Source: Roseovarius sp. W115 (GTDB taxonomy: Bacteria > Pseudomonadota > Alphaproteobacteria > Rhodobacterales > Rhodobacteraceae). Taken from it: a DNA stretch of 64,000 nucleotides. Position 1 is the first letter of the stretch. Each line of letters opens with the position of its first letter. The notes beneath the pieces were generated by a model. That model saw only the letters and a program-made list of their open reading frames with translations, was not told the origin of the DNA and searched no databases. The translations under genes were made by a program, and so were the position numbers. The stretch is taken from assembly GCF_032842945.2 (NCBI RefSeq), contig NZ_CP146606.1, forward strand, positions 1 to 64,000, in the 5' to 3' direction. This document shows positions 35,510-44,498 of this stretch, one piece after another.

Positions 35510-35805
35510 CAAGCATACTCCCCTGCATAACAAACGACATGAACCCCCCCAGAATGGCCGCGATGATAAGCCAGACCAGCCGCGAAACATGCCCGTCGAT
35601 CTTTTCCAGCCTTCGGTCAATTTGGTTAAAACGCAGAATCCATGAACTTCTGTTTTTCCTCGCTCACGGCACGTTCGGTTTCCATCGCCGCAACGCTCAG
35701 CTCCAGCGAGGTCAGCCGCCGCTCCACATGCCGAAACATGGCTTGCGTGCCGTCAAACGAGGCATAAAGCCCGTCTAGGTCGTTGTGTGTGTCATCCGAG
35801 TTCAT
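35502..35805 (-). pseudogene. GTA gp3.5-like small membrane protein, +1 frameshift
   Basis: ATG 35805 overlaps the portal stop (ATGA) and opens a 59-residue frame, MNSDDTHNDLDGLYASFDGT and a coiled part (HVERRLTSLELSVAAMETER), ending at TAA in GCG TTT TAA (35626-35634). In the +1 frame the DNA continues directly as NQIDRRLEKIDGHVSRLVWL and IIAAILGGFMSFVMQGSMLGV, a helix plus a C-terminal membrane segment, stopping at 35502. Joined, this is a 100-residue protein of the kind encoded between gp3 and gp4 in other GTAs. The TTTT run (35628-35631 on the plus strand) is the likely site of an indel, or of true +1 slippage, since UUU UAA C resembles a prfB-type shift site. Confidence 0.75.
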
Positions 35806-36986
35806 ACGCCCGCCTCAACTGCGGCCAGCCCAAGAAGCGCCCGTTTCTCCGCGTCGCTCAGGAAAGTTGCGGCCGTCACGCGCGCCCATTGCGCATCACG
35901 CTCTGCAGAAAGCGCCGGCACCTGATCCAGATCAGGTCGAAGCTCGAACACATCAATGGAATAGCTAGAAAGCCAATCCGCCACGCTCGCCACCACCCGT
36001 GCCACCAAGGGCAGCACTGTCAGCCGGTAAAAAGCGCGGTTAGCCTCCTGGTAATTGGCATAGGTCGCGTCACCCGGAATCCCCAAAAGCATCGGCGGCA
36101 CCCCAAAGGCCAGCGCAATCTCACGCGCGGCACTCTCCTTGGTTTTCTGAAATTCCATGTCCGAGGGCGAAAAGCCCATCGGCTTCCAATCCAGCCCGCC
36201 TTCAAGCAGCATCGGTCGCCCGGCATTGCGCGCGCCCTGATGGTGGCTCTCCATCTCATTGACCAACCGGTCATACTGATCATGCGAGAGCGTACCTTGA
36301 CCATCCGCACCAGAGAACACAATCGCACCGCTTGGGCGTGCCGCATTGTCCAAAAGAGCCTTGGACCAATGCGCCGCCGAATTGTGCACATCCACCGCCC
36401 GCGCCGCAGCCTGCATCGGCGACACGCCGTAATGGTCATCTTGTGGGTGAAAGCTCTTGATATGGCAGACCGGAGATGGCCCCTCGCCCACATCAAACCG
36501 ATGCGCGCGGCCACCGACGCTGTACTCATACCCCACGGGCCAGCCATCACTGCCCGGCACGACGCTCATACGATCCGACCGCAACACGTGCAATTCCATG
36601 GGCAAGCCACCTTCAGGTGAGGCTACCGCCTCAAGATACCCGTTCCCGGTCAATAGAAGCTGACCGTATAGCGCCTCAAAAAGCTCCGCACGCCCCTGTA
36701 CCGGATTGGGCCGCCGCACCAGATCCAAGGCCGGATGCTCGGCATATCGCGTCTGACGGTCCTGCAAGACGAGCGGCAAAGACGCCGCCGCCTCAGCGAC
36801 CATTTTCACGCAGCGAAACCCAACCGGATTGCCCAGAAACCCCGTGCGCGTCAATGTCGCCGCATCGCGTGGAGACCACGCCACGCGCCCTGCGCTGTGC
36901 CAGGCCGCGACACGACCCACGGCACTTGCCTTGTGTTCGGGCGCGGCTCGTTCAATGCGAGAATTGCGAAAGAATTTCAGTACCAT
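35802..36986 (-). CDS. GTA gp3, portal protein
   Basis: A 394-residue HK97-type portal protein that forms the ring through which DNA is packaged. Signature parts are GFLGNPVGFRCVKMVAEAA, LYGQLLLTGNGYLEAVASPE, CHIKSFHPQDDHYGVSPMQA and ALAFGVPPMLLGIPGDATYA. The RBS AAGGAG lies before the ATG. It is coupled to gp3.5 downstream by an ATGA overlap (35802-35805) and lies 92 bases after the terminase gene. Confidence 0.95.
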   Translation of the reverse strand: MVLKFFRNSRIERAAPEHKASAVGRVAAWHSAGRVAWSPRDAATLTRTGFLGNPVGFRCVKMVAEAAASLPLVLQDRQTRYAEHPALDLVRRPNPVQGRAELFEALYGQLLLTGNGYLEAVASPEGGLPMELHVLRSDRMSVVPGSDGWPVGYEYSVGGRAHRFDVGEGPSPVCHIKSFHPQDDHYGVSPMQAAARAVDVHNSAAHWSKALLDNAARPSGAIVFSGADGQGTLSHDQYDRLVNEMESHHQGARNAGRPMLLEGGLDWKPMGFSPSDMEFQKTKESAAREIALAFGVPPMLLGIPGDATYANYQEANRAFYRLTVLPLVARVVASVADWLSSYSIDVFELRPDLDQVPALSAERDAQWARVTAATFLSDAEKRALLGLAAVEAGV

Positions 36987-37078
36987 ATCTGAGGTCTCCT
37001 TGACCCGTCACCTTGCTGAAAACCTGCTGCTCTCAACCTCGATGGGCATCAAAACCGCAAAGGTTTACGAAAGATTTA

Positions 37079-38409
37079 TTAGACCGTACGCACCTGAGGG
37101 TTGCGCCATTGCGCGGCCGGTTCGATCATCAATTCGCTCAAAGCCCAGACCAGCGCATCCACCCGGTCGGGGCTGCCTGCGCCTTCAAATCCCTTGACGC
37201 TCATCGCACACATCTGGTCTTCCAGATCACCCAGGCCGCGCACATGCTTCACCCGGCCCTGCTCATAGAGCGCCGCCACCGGCTCGGCTCGCGCCGTCTT
37301 GCCGCGTGTCGCATGGACGGTTTTGACCGGCACCAACGGATCCACATTGCGGATCACCTCTGCCACCATGTCACCCCCTTGGTTGACCTCTGCCACCAAA
37401 CGATCCGCCCCAAACTGTTCCATCGCTCTGATTGCGGCACTGGCCCAGGTCATCGGACTGGCCTCTCCAATGCTGCCATCGGCCAGCACATAGGCCCGCC
37501 AATCCTGCACCGGCCCCTTGGTCACGGCGCCCGCCACCACGATCCCACATTCATCCGACCCGGCCCGCCCCGTTACAGGCGGATCAATTGCGACAACAAT
37601 CCGGTCAAGCTCTGGCACCTCATCAATACGCGCAGCTTCAAGACCCGAGGGCGTCCAAAGCGCCCCGTCCACCTTGTCGATCAAAAGCCCTTCCAGCTCT
37701 TGCCGCCCCAAAAGCGTGCCTGCGTATCGCGCCTGCACTTCTTCGAGAAAACTCTGTGCCAGCCGTGCCCGGTTGGCCTCTGTGGCGGCATGGGTCACAA
37801 CAGTCGAGTCGCGTTCCAGCAGCTCTTTCAAAACCCCGATATTGCGCGGCGTCGTGGTGACACAGACACGTGGGTCTCTGCCAAGCCGCAAGCCAAATTG
37901 CAGCATGTCCCACGTCTCCCGCGCCTTCCGCCATTTGGCCATTTCATCCACCCAGGCCCCGTCAAATTGCGGACCGCGCAGGCTCTCAGGGTCATGCGCC
38001 GAGAAAATCTGCGCTATTGCCCCGTTGGGCCACAAAAGCCGCTTGCGTGTTGGCTGCCAAACAGGCCGCCGGTCAGGCGGAGAACAGGCCAGAATGCCAC
38101 TCTCGCCAAAAACCATGACCTCTCGCACCTGGTCGATCGTTTCCCCAACCAAAGCCATACGCCGGCACTTGCCCGGATAAAGCGGCCGTGACCCTTCAAC
38201 CTGTGCACGCACCCATTCGGCCCCAGCACGCGTCTTTCCCGCGCCGCGCCCCCCATGATCACCCAGGACCGCCACTTACCCGTCGGTGGCAATTGATGAT
38301 CCATCGCCCAAAACTCAAAGAGGTAGGGCAAGGCCATCGTTTCACCGTCACTCAGATTGTCGAGAAACTCCGCCTGTATCTCGGGCTCTTCTGAGACGAT
38401 CCAGTTCAC
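37079..38409 (-). pseudogene. GTA gp2, large terminase, frameshifted in a G run
   Basis: The ATPase-nuclease that packages random host DNA. The main frame (from 38275) has Walker A as GGRGAGKTRAGAEWVR, Walker B as FDGAWVDEMAKW and nuclease acids including RIVVAIDPPVTG and GDMVAEVI. The expected N-terminus, LPYLFEFWAMDHQLPPTGKW followed by RSWVIMGG, lies in another frame that then diverges at a six-G run (38249-38254 on the plus strand as six C). With seven G the two frames join exactly at GG-RGAGKT. Start is GTG 38409 (overlapping gp1 by 62 bases) or ATG 38337, which has GGTGA upstream and follows the gp1 stop. As read here the enzyme lacks its N-terminus. Confidence 0.88.
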
Positions 38410-38809
38410 ATCCAATCGTCTCTTTTGCCCGGTCAAGATCGAGTCCGTAGGATAGGCTGATGCCAAGCTCTTGTTTTTCTCGGTTTGCAAGTTGCGCCTC
38501 CGCTTCGATGGCGATCTTGAGCCACTGCCGGATGTCGGCAATGATTCTGGATGCATTCTTCAACTCGCCGAATTCACCAAGCTGGACCCGATCATACATC
38601 GCCGACAGCTCCTTGCGCATATCGGCAAGCTGCCGTTCCAGCGTATCAACCGCCTCGGTCAATCCGCTGGGGGTTTCACTGATTGTAATCAAGGGCATAA
38701 GCGGGGGTTTGACCTCATTGGTGTTTGTTTCGACAGCGCCTGAGAAGCGGGGCAATACCCCCGACCTGCTTAGGCGCGTGAGACAACTCTGCTCAATGAG
38801 GCTTAACAA
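38348..38809 (-). CDS. GTA gp1, small terminase subunit
   Basis: Up to 153 residues. The conserved part begins at MPLITISETPSGLTEAVDTL and continues through a long coiled coil (LERQLADMRKELSAMYDRV, GELKNASRIIADIRQWLKIA) and ISLSYGLDLDRAKETIGC, as in the GTA gp1 family, whose RcGTA member acts as the small terminase. The start is uncertain: the frame opens with a TTG at 38809, and an internal ATG lies at 38698 but without a good RBS. It is the first gene of the GTA operon. Confidence 0.85.
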   Translation of the reverse strand: MLSLIEQSCLTRLSRSGVLPRFSGAVETNTNEVKPPLMPLITISETPSGLTEAVDTLERQLADMRKELSAMYDRVQLGEFGELKNASRIIADIRQWLKIAIEAEAQLANREKQELGISLSYGLDLDRAKETIGCELDRLRRARDTGGVSRQSE

Positions 38810-38875
38810 ACATTGCGCGAACCGTGCGCACCCCCGATCAGGGGCCGCAACACATGGTTCAGGCCGTGGAAAATG

Positions 38876-40036
38876 TTATTGGTCGTCCTGCGCCCGCTCC
38901 AGCGCGCGGTAGGCAGCGACATTTTCGTTATGCTGTTCCAGCGTTTCCGCAAAGAGATGCCCGTCACGCGGATTGAGCGACTTGGCTACAAAGAAAATGT
39001 AATCGGTATCCAACGGCTTCACCGCCGCCTCGATACTGTCGCGTCCCGGATTGGCAATCGGGGTCGGCGGCAAGCCTTCAATCACATAGGTATTGTAGGG
39101 CGTTGCCCGCCGCAATTCGCTTTGCCGCAGCCCCCGTCCCAGAACGCCCTCACCATTGGTGATCCCATAGATCACCGTTGGGTCGGTCTGAAGCCGCATC
39201 CCTTGTCTGAGGCGGTTGGTGAACACACTGGCCACCTGTCCGCGCTCCTCGGCCACACCGGTTTCCTTTTCAATGATAGAGGCCAGGATGAGCGCCTGAT
39301 AGGGTTCAGTCAGCGGAATGTCCCCATCTCTGTCTTCCCAGACCTCAGCCAGGATCGCATCCTGCGCGTCACGCATCCGCTGAATCACGCTCGCCCTGTC
39401 ATCCCCAGAGCTGAATTCATAACTGTCCGGTGCCAGGCTGCCCTCCGGCGGCACTTCGGCGACCTCACCTTCCAGCGCATCTATCGAATTCAACGCATTC
39501 ACGATTTGCCAGCTGGTCACACCTTCGGCCACGGCAACACGGTACCGCGTATCGGCTTGATCGCGGACTTCGGTGTAGTCGGCGGGCGCGTCCTCTCCCA
39601 CGGCAAACGCGACACGTTCCACAAACCTGTTGGTTGCAGGATCCAGCTCTCTGACTTCTGTTTGAGCAGAGTTTACACCAATCCGATACACCACTTCCGT
39701 GCCACAGGTACTCGCCCCGCCGCGCGTGATGATATCGGCAATCTCGTTCATGCTCGATCCTTCGGGGATCAACCAGCTACCGGCTTTCAAGAGCTGCGTC
39801 TTGTCCGCGTAATCTACGCCAATCCGAAAGATCGAACCGTTTGAGACCGCGCCCTGTTCGGCAAGGTTTTCCGAAATCCCACGCATCGAACTGCCGCGCG
39901 GCACCTGAAGGCAGATCGGCTCTTCCAAAGGGCCTGCGCTGCTATACTGGTTTTGCCCCCAAAGGACCGCGCCCCCCAGCAGGAAGACAATCACCACCAG
40001 CAAAGTCAGGAAATTCGAGGCGATGTTGCGCCACAT
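38876..40036 (-). CDS. mltG: Endolytic murein transglycosylase MltG
   Basis: A 386-residue inner-membrane enzyme that cuts nascent glycan strands and so sets their length. One N-terminal membrane segment (NFLTLLVVIVFLLGGAVLWG, about residues 7-26) is followed by a LysM-like subdomain and the YceG domain. The catalytic glutamate lies in LASIIEKETGVAEERGQVAS, with VFTNRLRQGMRLQTDPTVIY after it and NTYVIEGLPPTPIANPG near the end. ATG 40036 overlaps the fabF stop by one base (TGATG) and has GGAAGG upstream; the longer frame to 40057 is rejected. Confidence 0.95.
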   Translation of the reverse strand: MWRNIASNFLTLLVVIVFLLGGAVLWGQNQYSSAGPLEEPICLQVPRGSSMRGISENLAEQGAVSNGSIFRIGVDYADKTQLLKAGSWLIPEGSSMNEIADIITRGGASTCGTEVVYRIGVNSAQTEVRELDPATNRFVERVAFAVGEDAPADYTEVRDQADTRYRVAVAEGVTSWQIVNALNSIDALEGEVAEVPPEGSLAPDSYEFSSGDDRASVIQRMRDAQDAILAEVWEDRDGDIPLTEPYQALILASIIEKETGVAEERGQVASVFTNRLRQGMRLQTDPTVIYGITNGEGVLGRGLRQSELRRATPYNTYVIEGLPPTPIANPGRDSIEAAVKPLDTDYIFFVAKSLNPRDGHLFAETLEQHNENVAAYRALERAQDDQ

Positions 40037-41295
40037 CAGCGAACCTTCCCGACACACAGAGACGCATTGGTGCCGCCAAAACCAAAGCTATTGGACAGCG
40101 CCACGTTGATCTCACGCTCATGCTTGGCATTCGCCGCAAGGTTGAGCGGTGTTTCCACAGCCGGATTATCAAGGTTGATCGTGGGCGGTGCCACCTGATC
40201 ACGCACCGCAAGGATTGAGAAAATCGCCTCAATCGCCCCAGCAGCTCCCAAGAGGTGTCCGGTGGACGACTTGGTTGACGACATCGTCGCGTTCGAGGCC
40301 GCATCCCCCAACAGCGTCTCAACCGCCTTCAACTCAATCGTATCCGCCATGGTCGATGTGCCATGCGCGTTGATGTAGTCCACATCCGCTGGGGTCAGAT
40401 CCGCGTTTTTCAACGCCGCCTGCATTGCGCGCAGGCCGCCATCGCCATCCTCGCTGGGCGCAGTGATGTGATAGGCATCTCCAGACAACCCATACCCCAA
40501 GACTTCGGCGTAAATCTTGGCACCGCGCGCTTTGGCGTGCTCATATTCTTCCAGCACAACCATGCCCGCGCCTTCGCCCATAACAAACCCGTCGCGATCC
40601 GCGTCATAAGGGCGGCTTGCCGCCTTGGGATCATCTGCGCGCTTTGTCGACAGCGCCTTGCATGCGTTGAACCCGGCAATCCCGATCTCGCAGATCGACG
40701 CCTCAGCCCCGCCCGCCACCATCACATCGGCATCGCCAAACATAATCAGCCGTGAGGCATCGCCAATTGCATGCGCACCGGTAGAACAAGCCGTGACAAC
40801 CGCGTGGTTGGGGCCTTTGAATCCATGGCGAATGCTCACCTGACCACCGATCAGATTGATGAGCGCACCAGGAATAAAGAAGGGAGATACCCGCCGCACC
40901 CCCTTGTCGCGGATGATGTTTGTGGTCTCTTCAATAGAGCGCAGCCCGCCAATCCCAGAGCCCATCATCACGCCGGTGCGACACCGGCTTTCCTCATCTT
41001 CTGGCATCCAATCCGCATCGCGAACCGCCATATCCGCCGCAGCCACGCCATAGCAGATAAAGTCATCCACTTTCCGGCGCTCTTTGGGCTCCATGTAGTC
41101 GTCAGTGCAGAACGTACCGTCGCTGCCATCGCCTAACGGCACTTCGCAGGCATATTTCGTCGCAACATTGACCGGATCAAACCGGGTGATCGTGCCCGCA
41201 CCAGACTGTCCATCCAAAAGACGGCTCCAAGTTTCTTCAACGCCCGAAGCCAGGGGAGTAACCAGCCCAAGGCCGGTGACAACGACACGCCGCAT
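40036..41295 (-). CDS. fabF: Beta-ketoacyl-ACP synthase II
   Basis: A 419-residue condensing enzyme of fatty-acid elongation. The Cys-His-His triad is Cys in VVTACSTGAHAIGDA, His in YINAHGTSTMADTIE and His in SSTKSSTGHLLGAAGAIEA. MRRVVVTGLGLVTPLASGVE is the typical start and NSFGFGGTNASL the typical end. It makes cis-vaccenate precursors and supports temperature adaptation in relatives. It is coupled to mltG, the usual fabF-mltG pair; acpP is not in the window. Confidence 0.96.
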   Translation of the reverse strand: MRRVVVTGLGLVTPLASGVEETWSRLLDGQSGAGTITRFDPVNVATKYACEVPLGDGSDGTFCTDDYMEPKERRKVDDFICYGVAAADMAVRDADWMPEDEESRCRTGVMMGSGIGGLRSIEETTNIIRDKGVRRVSPFFIPGALINLIGGQVSIRHGFKGPNHAVVTACSTGAHAIGDASRLIMFGDADVMVAGGAEASICEIGIAGFNACKALSTKRADDPKAASRPYDADRDGFVMGEGAGMVVLEEYEHAKARGAKIYAEVLGYGLSGDAYHITAPSEDGDGGLRAMQAALKNADLTPADVDYINAHGTSTMADTIELKAVETLLGDAASNATMSSTKSSTGHLLGAAGAIEAIFSILAVRDQVAPPTINLDNPAVETPLNLAANAKHEREINVALSNSFGFGGTNASLCVGKVR

Positions 41296-41422
41296 ACTGC
41301 TGCCCTCTTCCTAAATTCTTTCGCTGCTCTTAGCGCGCCTTACCCCCCATGGGCAAGCCCATCAAGGCGAAGAGGCGCGCATCGCCGCTCTTCCTTGGAT
41401 TGTCTGCAATTGAGCTGCAAGT

Positions 41423-42175
41423 CTACTGGAAATCCGCAACCGGCTCTGGCGTGGCCTGTGCCAACTCCAGCGCTTCAGCCAGATCGACGTCCTTGGACAA
41501 AAGCGCGCGCCCGATGATCGCGCCCGAGATATTCGGCACATATTTCAGCAACGACACATCATCCACCTTGCGCACCGTACCACGTGCAATCACCTGATGC
41601 CGCGTCTCAGCCGCAAGGCCCGAAATCACGCCCACAGAGCCGTCGGTGTCTTCAATATCGGCATCAATGTCCGTCACGATCATCCCGGCCAGCGGGGCTT
41701 CATCAAAGGCACGCACAAAGGCCGCAGGGTCAAACGCGCTTTGCGTTCGCCAGCCTTCGGTCATCACGGAGCCTTGAAATATATCCACGGCCAGCACAAT
41801 CTGATCGGGATGCCACTTGGCCAGCTCTCGCACCATCTCGGGCTCATAGGCCGCCATCGTGCCAATCACGATGCGACCGGCCCCTTTCTCGATCCAGCGC
41901 TCTACAACTTCACGCGACCGAAACCCACCGCCAAGTTGTACGGGAATGCCCGCAGAGCGAATGATCTCTTCCAGCAGATCATTGTTGTTGCCCTCTCCTG
42001 CAAGCGCATTGATATCGGTGACATGCATCCATTCAGCACCTGCCGCCGCAAACCCTTTGGCGGTCTCAAGTGGATCAACATGCCAAAGAACAGGGTCCTC
42101 CAATCGACCCCGCGTGAGGGACACACATTTACCATTATGAAGTTCTAACGTCGGGTAGATGATCATGGCAGCCAT
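41423..42175 (-). CDS. HisA/HisF-like TIM-barrel protein with altered active site
   Basis: A 247-250-residue half-barrel-duplicated protein of the HisA/HisF family (ATG 42166 or 42175). The first strand reads MIIYPTLELHNGKCVSLTRG, where true HisA enzymes have an aspartate in the position of the Glu in LEL. IPVQLGGGFRSREVVERWIE and AGRIVIGTMAAYEPEMV are the phosphate-binding loops. The second-half catalytic site reads GMIVTDIDADIEDTDGSVGV rather than the usual TDISRDGT. It stands alone, not in a his operon. It may be a second HisA with altered chemistry, or a paralogue of unknown role. Confidence 0.82.
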   Translation of the reverse strand: MAAMIIYPTLELHNGKCVSLTRGRLEDPVLWHVDPLETAKGFAAAGAEWMHVTDINALAGEGNNNDLLEEIIRSAGIPVQLGGGFRSREVVERWIEKGAGRIVIGTMAAYEPEMVRELAKWHPDQIVLAVDIFQGSVMTEGWRTQSAFDPAAFVRAFDEAPLAGMIVTDIDADIEDTDGSVGVISGLAAETRHQVIARGTVRKVDDVSLLKYVPNISGAIIGRALLSKDVDLAEALELAQATPEPVADFQ

Positions 42176-42325
42176 ACCTTCATGAGGGAACGCCCGTCAT
42201 AATTTCGGGCATAGTGTAAAATGCCTCAACTCAAGGTTTTGGTATAGACACAAATCGGCATCCTGTTGCCTGATAGCGAACTGGCACGAGGATGCGCTGT
42301 TTTTTGCCCGCAAACCGCAGATGAT

Positions 42326-42358
42326 GAAAAAGGCCCAGGAATTGCATCCCGGACCTTT
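42326..42358 (-). terminator. Terminator of the YceI gene
   Basis: On the minus strand AAGGTCCGGG and CCTGGGCCTT pair with two imperfect positions across a short loop and are followed by TTTTTC. It lies just after the stop at 42383. Confidence 0.75.
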
Positions 42359-42382
42359 CCAAACTCGTGTGTCAGCGGCCCC

Positions 42383-42961
42383 CTATTCGGCCTTGCCAGC
42401 CTCGATAGAGATCCGTACGTCCAACTCATCGCTCACATTTGGCGCGAAAGCACCAAGGTTGAAATCGGACCGTTTGACGACGGTCGTTGCGTCAAAGCCC
42501 GCCCAATCCTTGCCGTTCAACGGGTTTTGTCCGACCTGATTGAGCTTTGCATCCAAAACTACGGATTTGGTCACATCGTTGATTGTCAGATCACCCGTGA
42601 TATCTGCAGTGTTATCACCCGTCACCTCGATCGCCGTGGAGGTGAACGTGATCATGTCACCGTCCTGCGCTCCAAAGAAATCTTCAGCCATGAAGTGCTG
42701 AAACCGCGCCTCCCAGCCTGTAAACAACGACTTAACCGGCATGGCTACGGAAACGCTCGAGTTTTCGGGGTTGTTTTGGTCAAACACGATCTCGCCTTCA
42801 AAGCCTGAGAACATGTTGTAGGTCGTGGAAAAACCAAAATGATTGTAAGAGAACATCACCTGACTGTGGCTGGCATCCAGCGTATACTTCTCAGGTGCCG
42901 CAAAGGCGGCTGAGGCTGTTGTGGCAAGTGCCAGGACTCCGGCGGTGGCAAGATGTTTCAT
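42383..42961 (-). CDS. YceI-family periplasmic lipid-binding protein
   Basis: A 192-residue protein with a signal peptide (MKHLATAGVLALATTASAAF, AFA-AP cleavage near residue 22) and a lipocalin-like YceI beta-barrel. DASHSQVMFSYNHFGFSTTY is the family start, followed by FQHFMAEDFFGAQDGDMITF and KWAGFD-like ATTVVKRSDFNLGAFAP. YceI proteins bind polyisoprenoid chains in the periplasm. The gene has its own terminator at 42326-42358 and no obvious operon partner. Confidence 0.94.
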   Translation of the reverse strand: MKHLATAGVLALATTASAAFAAPEKYTLDASHSQVMFSYNHFGFSTTYNMFSGFEGEIVFDQNNPENSSVSVAMPVKSLFTGWEARFQHFMAEDFFGAQDGDMITFTSTAIEVTGDNTADITGDLTINDVTKSVVLDAKLNQVGQNPLNGKDWAGFDATTVVKRSDFNLGAFAPNVSDELDVRISIEAGKAE

Positions 42962-43121
42962 GACTGTGCTCCTTGGCGTGTCAGATAATTCATGCCATCT
43001 AAAATGGAGTATCCACGCGCCAGAGCAAGTTGGCAGTTTTCAACACAATGTGTGGAAGAACGAACAGACGCAGGGTTCTCTGTGCATCAACACAAAGTCC
43101 TGATTGCCGAGCGCGTCGCCT

Positions 43122-43601
43122 CTAAGCTTTGAGACTGCGCAAAAGCGCCCTGCCCTCATCTTCTCCAATCTCAACATCAACCATCAGCTCGCCTTGCTCA
43201 TCGCGCGCCCGCAACCGGTCTTTGCGCAGCGAAAGCTCCTGCAGGTCATCCATCTCATGGCACGCCTTCAAGACGGCTTTGCCTCGGTTGTCATACTCAT
43301 AAACCCGCAGCTGCCTCGTAATGAGGTCAACCTGCACCTCAGGTTCGCGCGCCCGCGCCGAAACCCCGTGAAACAAAAACGCGCCAGCGGCGACCATCAC
43401 GCAGGACGCCACCAGTTTGATGAGCTGCATCGCGCTGTCTTCTGCCGGCACCAGCCAAATTCCCAAGGCCGCCATGTACAAAGCGCCACCTGCACAGGAC
43501 GCAATCGCGCGCCGTGCCGAGCTGGCACGTTCAGTAGGTTGAAGCACCGCATCAGAAAACTCATGGGTCTGGGTGTCAGAATGATCAGAAACAGCCGCCA
43601 T
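43122..43601 (-). CDS. Two-helix membrane protein, unknown
   Basis: A 159-residue protein with a soluble N-terminus (about 1-35), two membrane segments (CAGGALYMAALGIWLV, about 36-52, and LIKLVASCVMVAAGAFLF, about 60-78), and a cytoplasmic or periplasmic C-terminal domain with EVQVDLITRQLRVYEYDNRG. The tail looks like a small beta-rich domain. No function is recognised. Upstream of the rpsF operon, it is read in the opposite direction. Confidence 0.65.
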   Translation of the reverse strand: MAAVSDHSDTQTHEFSDAVLQPTERASSARRAIASCAGGALYMAALGIWLVPAEDSAMQLIKLVASCVMVAAGAFLFHGVSARAREPEVQVDLITRQLRVYEYDNRGKAVLKACHEMDDLQELSLRKDRLRARDEQGELMVDVEIGEDEGRALLRSLKA

Positions 43602-43873
43602 TTTCCGCCTTGTCCAAGCCTATACCGATGGAAATCTGAAGATAAGTTTGCCAAGCAATCGCGACAGAAATGCGGCCAGCATTCGGCAGGGTCATGGCGA
43701 TTTGCCCTACGGGCAGCCTGCTCTGGCCTTGCCCGCTTGCGCAAACAGACGATCCATCGTATAGCCCGGCTTCCTTTCGCTCAAACATTTGAACCGCGCA
43801 GTCTCTCGTGGACGGGTCGCGAAAGGCAAATGGCCCGCCTTTGAAATGCGCCTAGACAGAAGTGGAACCACAC

Positions 43874-44230
43874 ATGCCGCTCTATGAGCATGTTTTTATC
43901 TCGCGTCAGGACTTGTCCAACACGCAAGCTGAAGGCCTTATCGAACATTTTGGCACCGTCCTTTCGGACAATGGCGGCAAGATCGTCGAATCCGAATATT
44001 GGGGCGTCAAAACGATGGCCTATAAGATCAACAAAAATCGCAAAGGGCATTATGCCTTTCTGAAGACTGACGCGCCTGCCGCAGCGGTCCAGGAAATGGA
44101 ACGCCTGATGCGTCTGCATGATGACGTGATGCGCGTTTTGACCATCAAGGTCGACGAGCACGCCGAAGGCCCGTCCATTCAGATGCAAAAACGCGAAGAG
44201 CGTGGTGACCGCCGCGAACGTCGCAGCTGA
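43874..44230 (+). CDS. rpsF: Ribosomal protein bS6
   Basis: A 118-residue small-subunit protein that binds 16S rRNA with bS18. MPLYEHVFISRQDLSNTQAE and YWGVKTMAYKINKNRKGHYA are characteristic. The short Arg/Glu-rich tail (REERGDRRERRS) is usual for alphaproteobacteria. ATG 43874 is the family start; the GTG at 43862 is in frame but less likely. It is first in the rpsF-rpsR-rplI operon. Confidence 0.97.
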   Translation: MPLYEHVFISRQDLSNTQAEGLIEHFGTVLSDNGGKIVESEYWGVKTMAYKINKNRKGHYAFLKTDAPAAAVQEMERLMRLHDDVMRVLTIKVDEHAEGPSIQMQKREERGDRRERRS

Positions 44231-44256
44231 TCAGCTTGAGAAAAGGACTGTAAACC

Positions 44257-44484
44257 ATGGCAACAAAACCATTTTTCCGCCGTCGTAAAGTGTGCCCCTT
44301 CTCAGGCGAGAACGCACCAAAGATCGACTACAAGGACACCAAACTCCTGCAGCGCTACATCTCTGAGCGCGGCAAGATCGTGCCCTCCCGTATCACCGCA
44401 GTATCCGCCAAAAAGCAGCGTGAATTGGCCCGTGCCATCAAACGCGCCCGCTTCCTGGCTTTGCTGCCTTACGCTGTGAAGTAA
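44257..44484 (+). CDS. rpsR: Ribosomal protein bS18
   Basis: A 75-residue protein; [20 protein letters not shown] and [20 protein letters not shown] match bS18. It lies 26 bases after rpsF with AAGGAC as RBS. The two CxxC-type cysteines of zinc-dependent forms are reduced to one, so this is a zinc-free type. Confidence 0.97.
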   Translation: MATKPFFRRRKVCPFSGENAPKIDYKDTKLLQRYISERGKIVPSRITAVSAKKQRELARAIKRARFLALLPYAVK

Positions 44485-44498
44485 GAAGGAAATTTGAC

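Noticed and set aside
34337..35530. 397-residue plus-strand frame across gp5 and gp4
   Set aside because: Antisense to HK97 capsid and protease genes that are well supported.
35510..35620. N-terminal extension of the exported protein after gp3.5
   Set aside because: This part lies in a wrong frame over the membrane segment of gp3.5; the signal peptide starts only at GTG 35509.
37013..38191. 392-residue plus-strand frame across the terminase
   Set aside because: Antisense shadow; no domain.
24174..38809. Ordinary siphophage prophage
   Set aside because: No integrase, repressor, replication, lysis or attachment-site genes; gene order and families are those of the Rhodobacter GTA, flanked by core genes.
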